From assembly GCF_038500265.1 (NCBI RefSeq), contig NZ_CP150637.1:707501-771500 (forward strand): 64,000 nt of DNA, in the 5' to 3' direction. A program made the position numbers and the translations under genes. A model generated the notes under the pieces. It was given only the letters and a program-made list of their open reading frames with translations, was not told the DNA's origin and ran no database searches. This document shows positions 63,437-64,000 of this stretch, one piece after another. Each line of letters starts with the position of its first letter. Positions within the stretch are counted from its first letter, which is position 1. This stretch comes from Ignatzschineria larvae DSM 13226 (GTDB taxonomy: Bacteria > Pseudomonadota > Gammaproteobacteria > Cardiobacteriales > Wohlfahrtiimonadaceae).

Positions 63437-64000
63437 ATGAAGATAGAATTATCACAACCTTTTTTTAAAGAACGCATTGCAATTATGGGAATTGGCCTTA
63501 TTGGCGGTTCTTTAGCCTTAGCGCTTAAGCAGAATCAATCGGTTGGCAAGATTATTGCGTATGATCGTAATGAAGAAGCGCTTGAGCGCGCTCTAGCACT
63601 TGGGGTTGCTGATGAAGTCTATAATGATCCAATTAGAGCTGCAGAAAATGCCGATATTATTGTTCTTGCAACGCCCATTACAGCAATGGGGGCCATTGTT
63701 CGGGAGATTATGCCCCACTTAAAGCCTGATGCGGTATTGACTGATGTAGGATCAACAAAAGGTTCTGTAATTGACAGTATTCGATCAGAATTAGGCTATC
63801 TTCCAGAGCGTTTTGTGCCCGCTCATCCCATTGCCGGTACTGAAAAGCATGGGGTTGAGAATGCCTTTGCAACGCTTTTTGAAAAACGCCGAACCTTGGT
63901 GATTCCTCATTTAGAAAATAGTCATGATGCCGTGCGGACTATTCATGAAATGTGGGTAGCTGCCGGCTCTGAAACAGAAGAGATGGGCGTAAAGCATCAT
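63437..64000 (+). CDS. tyrA: Prephenate dehydrogenase, N-terminal part
   Basis: Partial gene running off the window end; 188 codons visible from an ATG at 63437 (AGGAACGAG upstream). The product has the NAD-binding IAIMGIGLIGGSLALALKQ (about 13-31), DRNEEALERALALGVAD, VLATPITAMGAIVREIMPHLKPDAVLTDVGSTKGSV and PAHPIAGTEKHGVENAFATLFEKR with the catalytic His, typical of prephenate dehydrogenase or the related arogenate enzyme. No chorismate mutase domain precedes it, so it is not the E. coli fused TyrA type. It would compete with CmoA (also in this window) for prephenate. Confidence 0.93.
   Translation, partial: MKIELSQPFFKERIAIMGIGLIGGSLALALKQNQSVGKIIAYDRNEEALERALALGVADEVYNDPIRAAENADIIVLATPITAMGAIVREIMPHLKPDAVLTDVGSTKGSVIDSIRSELGYLPERFVPAHPIAGTEKHGVENAFATLFEKRRTLVIPHLENSHDAVRTIHEMWVAAGSETEEMGVKHH

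Overview
This 64 kb window is a contiguous, gene-dense piece of a bacterial chromosome of low GC (by eye around 40%). Gene content and protein motifs point to a gammaproteobacterium. The mix of E. coli-like operons (mreBCD-mrdA-rodA-mltB-rlpA-dacA, tpiA-secG-tRNA-Leu, cmoAB, fabG-acpP-fabF-mltG-tmk-holB) with Neisseria/betaproteobacteria-like ones (def-fmt-rsmB-DUF4390-ntrY, peptidoglycan O-acetylation) and type IV pili would fit a Cardiobacteriales-type organism such as Ignatzschineria or Wohlfahrtiimonas. That placement is inference, not something read directly. I see no prophage, no CRISPR array, no rRNA and no intact insertion sequence. The only mobile-type DNA is a small dispersed repeat.

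Layout. 1-2.1 kb: start of ctpA (cut by the window edge) and gpmI, both minus. 2.4-3.9 kb: tatA and an enlarged tatB, closed by a terminator with no tatC. 4.1-6 kb: cmoA-cmoB (tRNA wobble uridine modification). 6-8.5 kb, minus: an unknown membrane protein, ybeY and ybeZ (phoH-like), the last two separated by a repeat element. 8.8-12.8 kb: pilB-rsuA-rsmC as an overlapping run. 12.9-23.9 kb, minus: pckA, then the elongasome cluster dacA, rlpA, mltB, rodA, mrdA, mreD, mreC, mreB. 24-25.8 kb: tpiA-secG and two identical tRNA-Leu(GAG) genes flanking a second repeat copy. 26-29.2 kb: pilC, pilD, coaE, zapD. 29.5-34.7 kb: fabG, acpP, fabF, mltG, tmk, holB. 34.8-37.1 kb: an M48 lipoprotein protease (minus), a type IV pilin and a pilin-like protein. 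37.3-44.7 kb: a shortened division/cell-wall cluster rsmH-ftsL-ftsI-murE-murF-mraY. 44.9-47.9 kb: mdh, hemH and a lone HEPN-type protein, followed by the third repeat copy. 48.4-52.7 kb: an MBOAT acyltransferase with two SGNH proteins (probable peptidoglycan O-acetylation). 52.9-60.3 kb: def, fmt, rsmB, a DUF4390 protein, an NtrY-type kinase and argH. 60.6-64 kb: mltD-like transglycosylase, transaldolase and the start of tyrA.

How it fits together. Much of the window builds, remodels and modifies the cell wall: precursor synthesis (murE, murF, mraY), elongation (MreBCD, PBP2, RodA), division (FtsL, FtsI, ZapD), and trimming or modification (dacA, rlpA, mltB, mltD, mltG, ctpA, O-acetylation). 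A second theme is a type IV pilus split over three loci (pilB; pilC-pilD; pilin plus pilin-like protein) with several departures from the textbook: a 61-residue prepilin leader, a prepilin peptidase without its cysteine motif, and a pilin-like partner that keeps Glu5, Tyr27 and the C-terminal disulfide pair but has lost the cleavage site. A third theme is rRNA/tRNA and translation maintenance (cmoAB, ybeY, rsuA, rsmC, rsmB, rsmH, def, fmt).

The most novel-looking items are the pilin/pilin-like pair and a three-copy family of about 174 bp with imperfect TATAG terminal inverted repeats, which looks like a Correia-type MITE. One copy splits ybeZ from ybeY; another sits between the duplicated tRNA genes.
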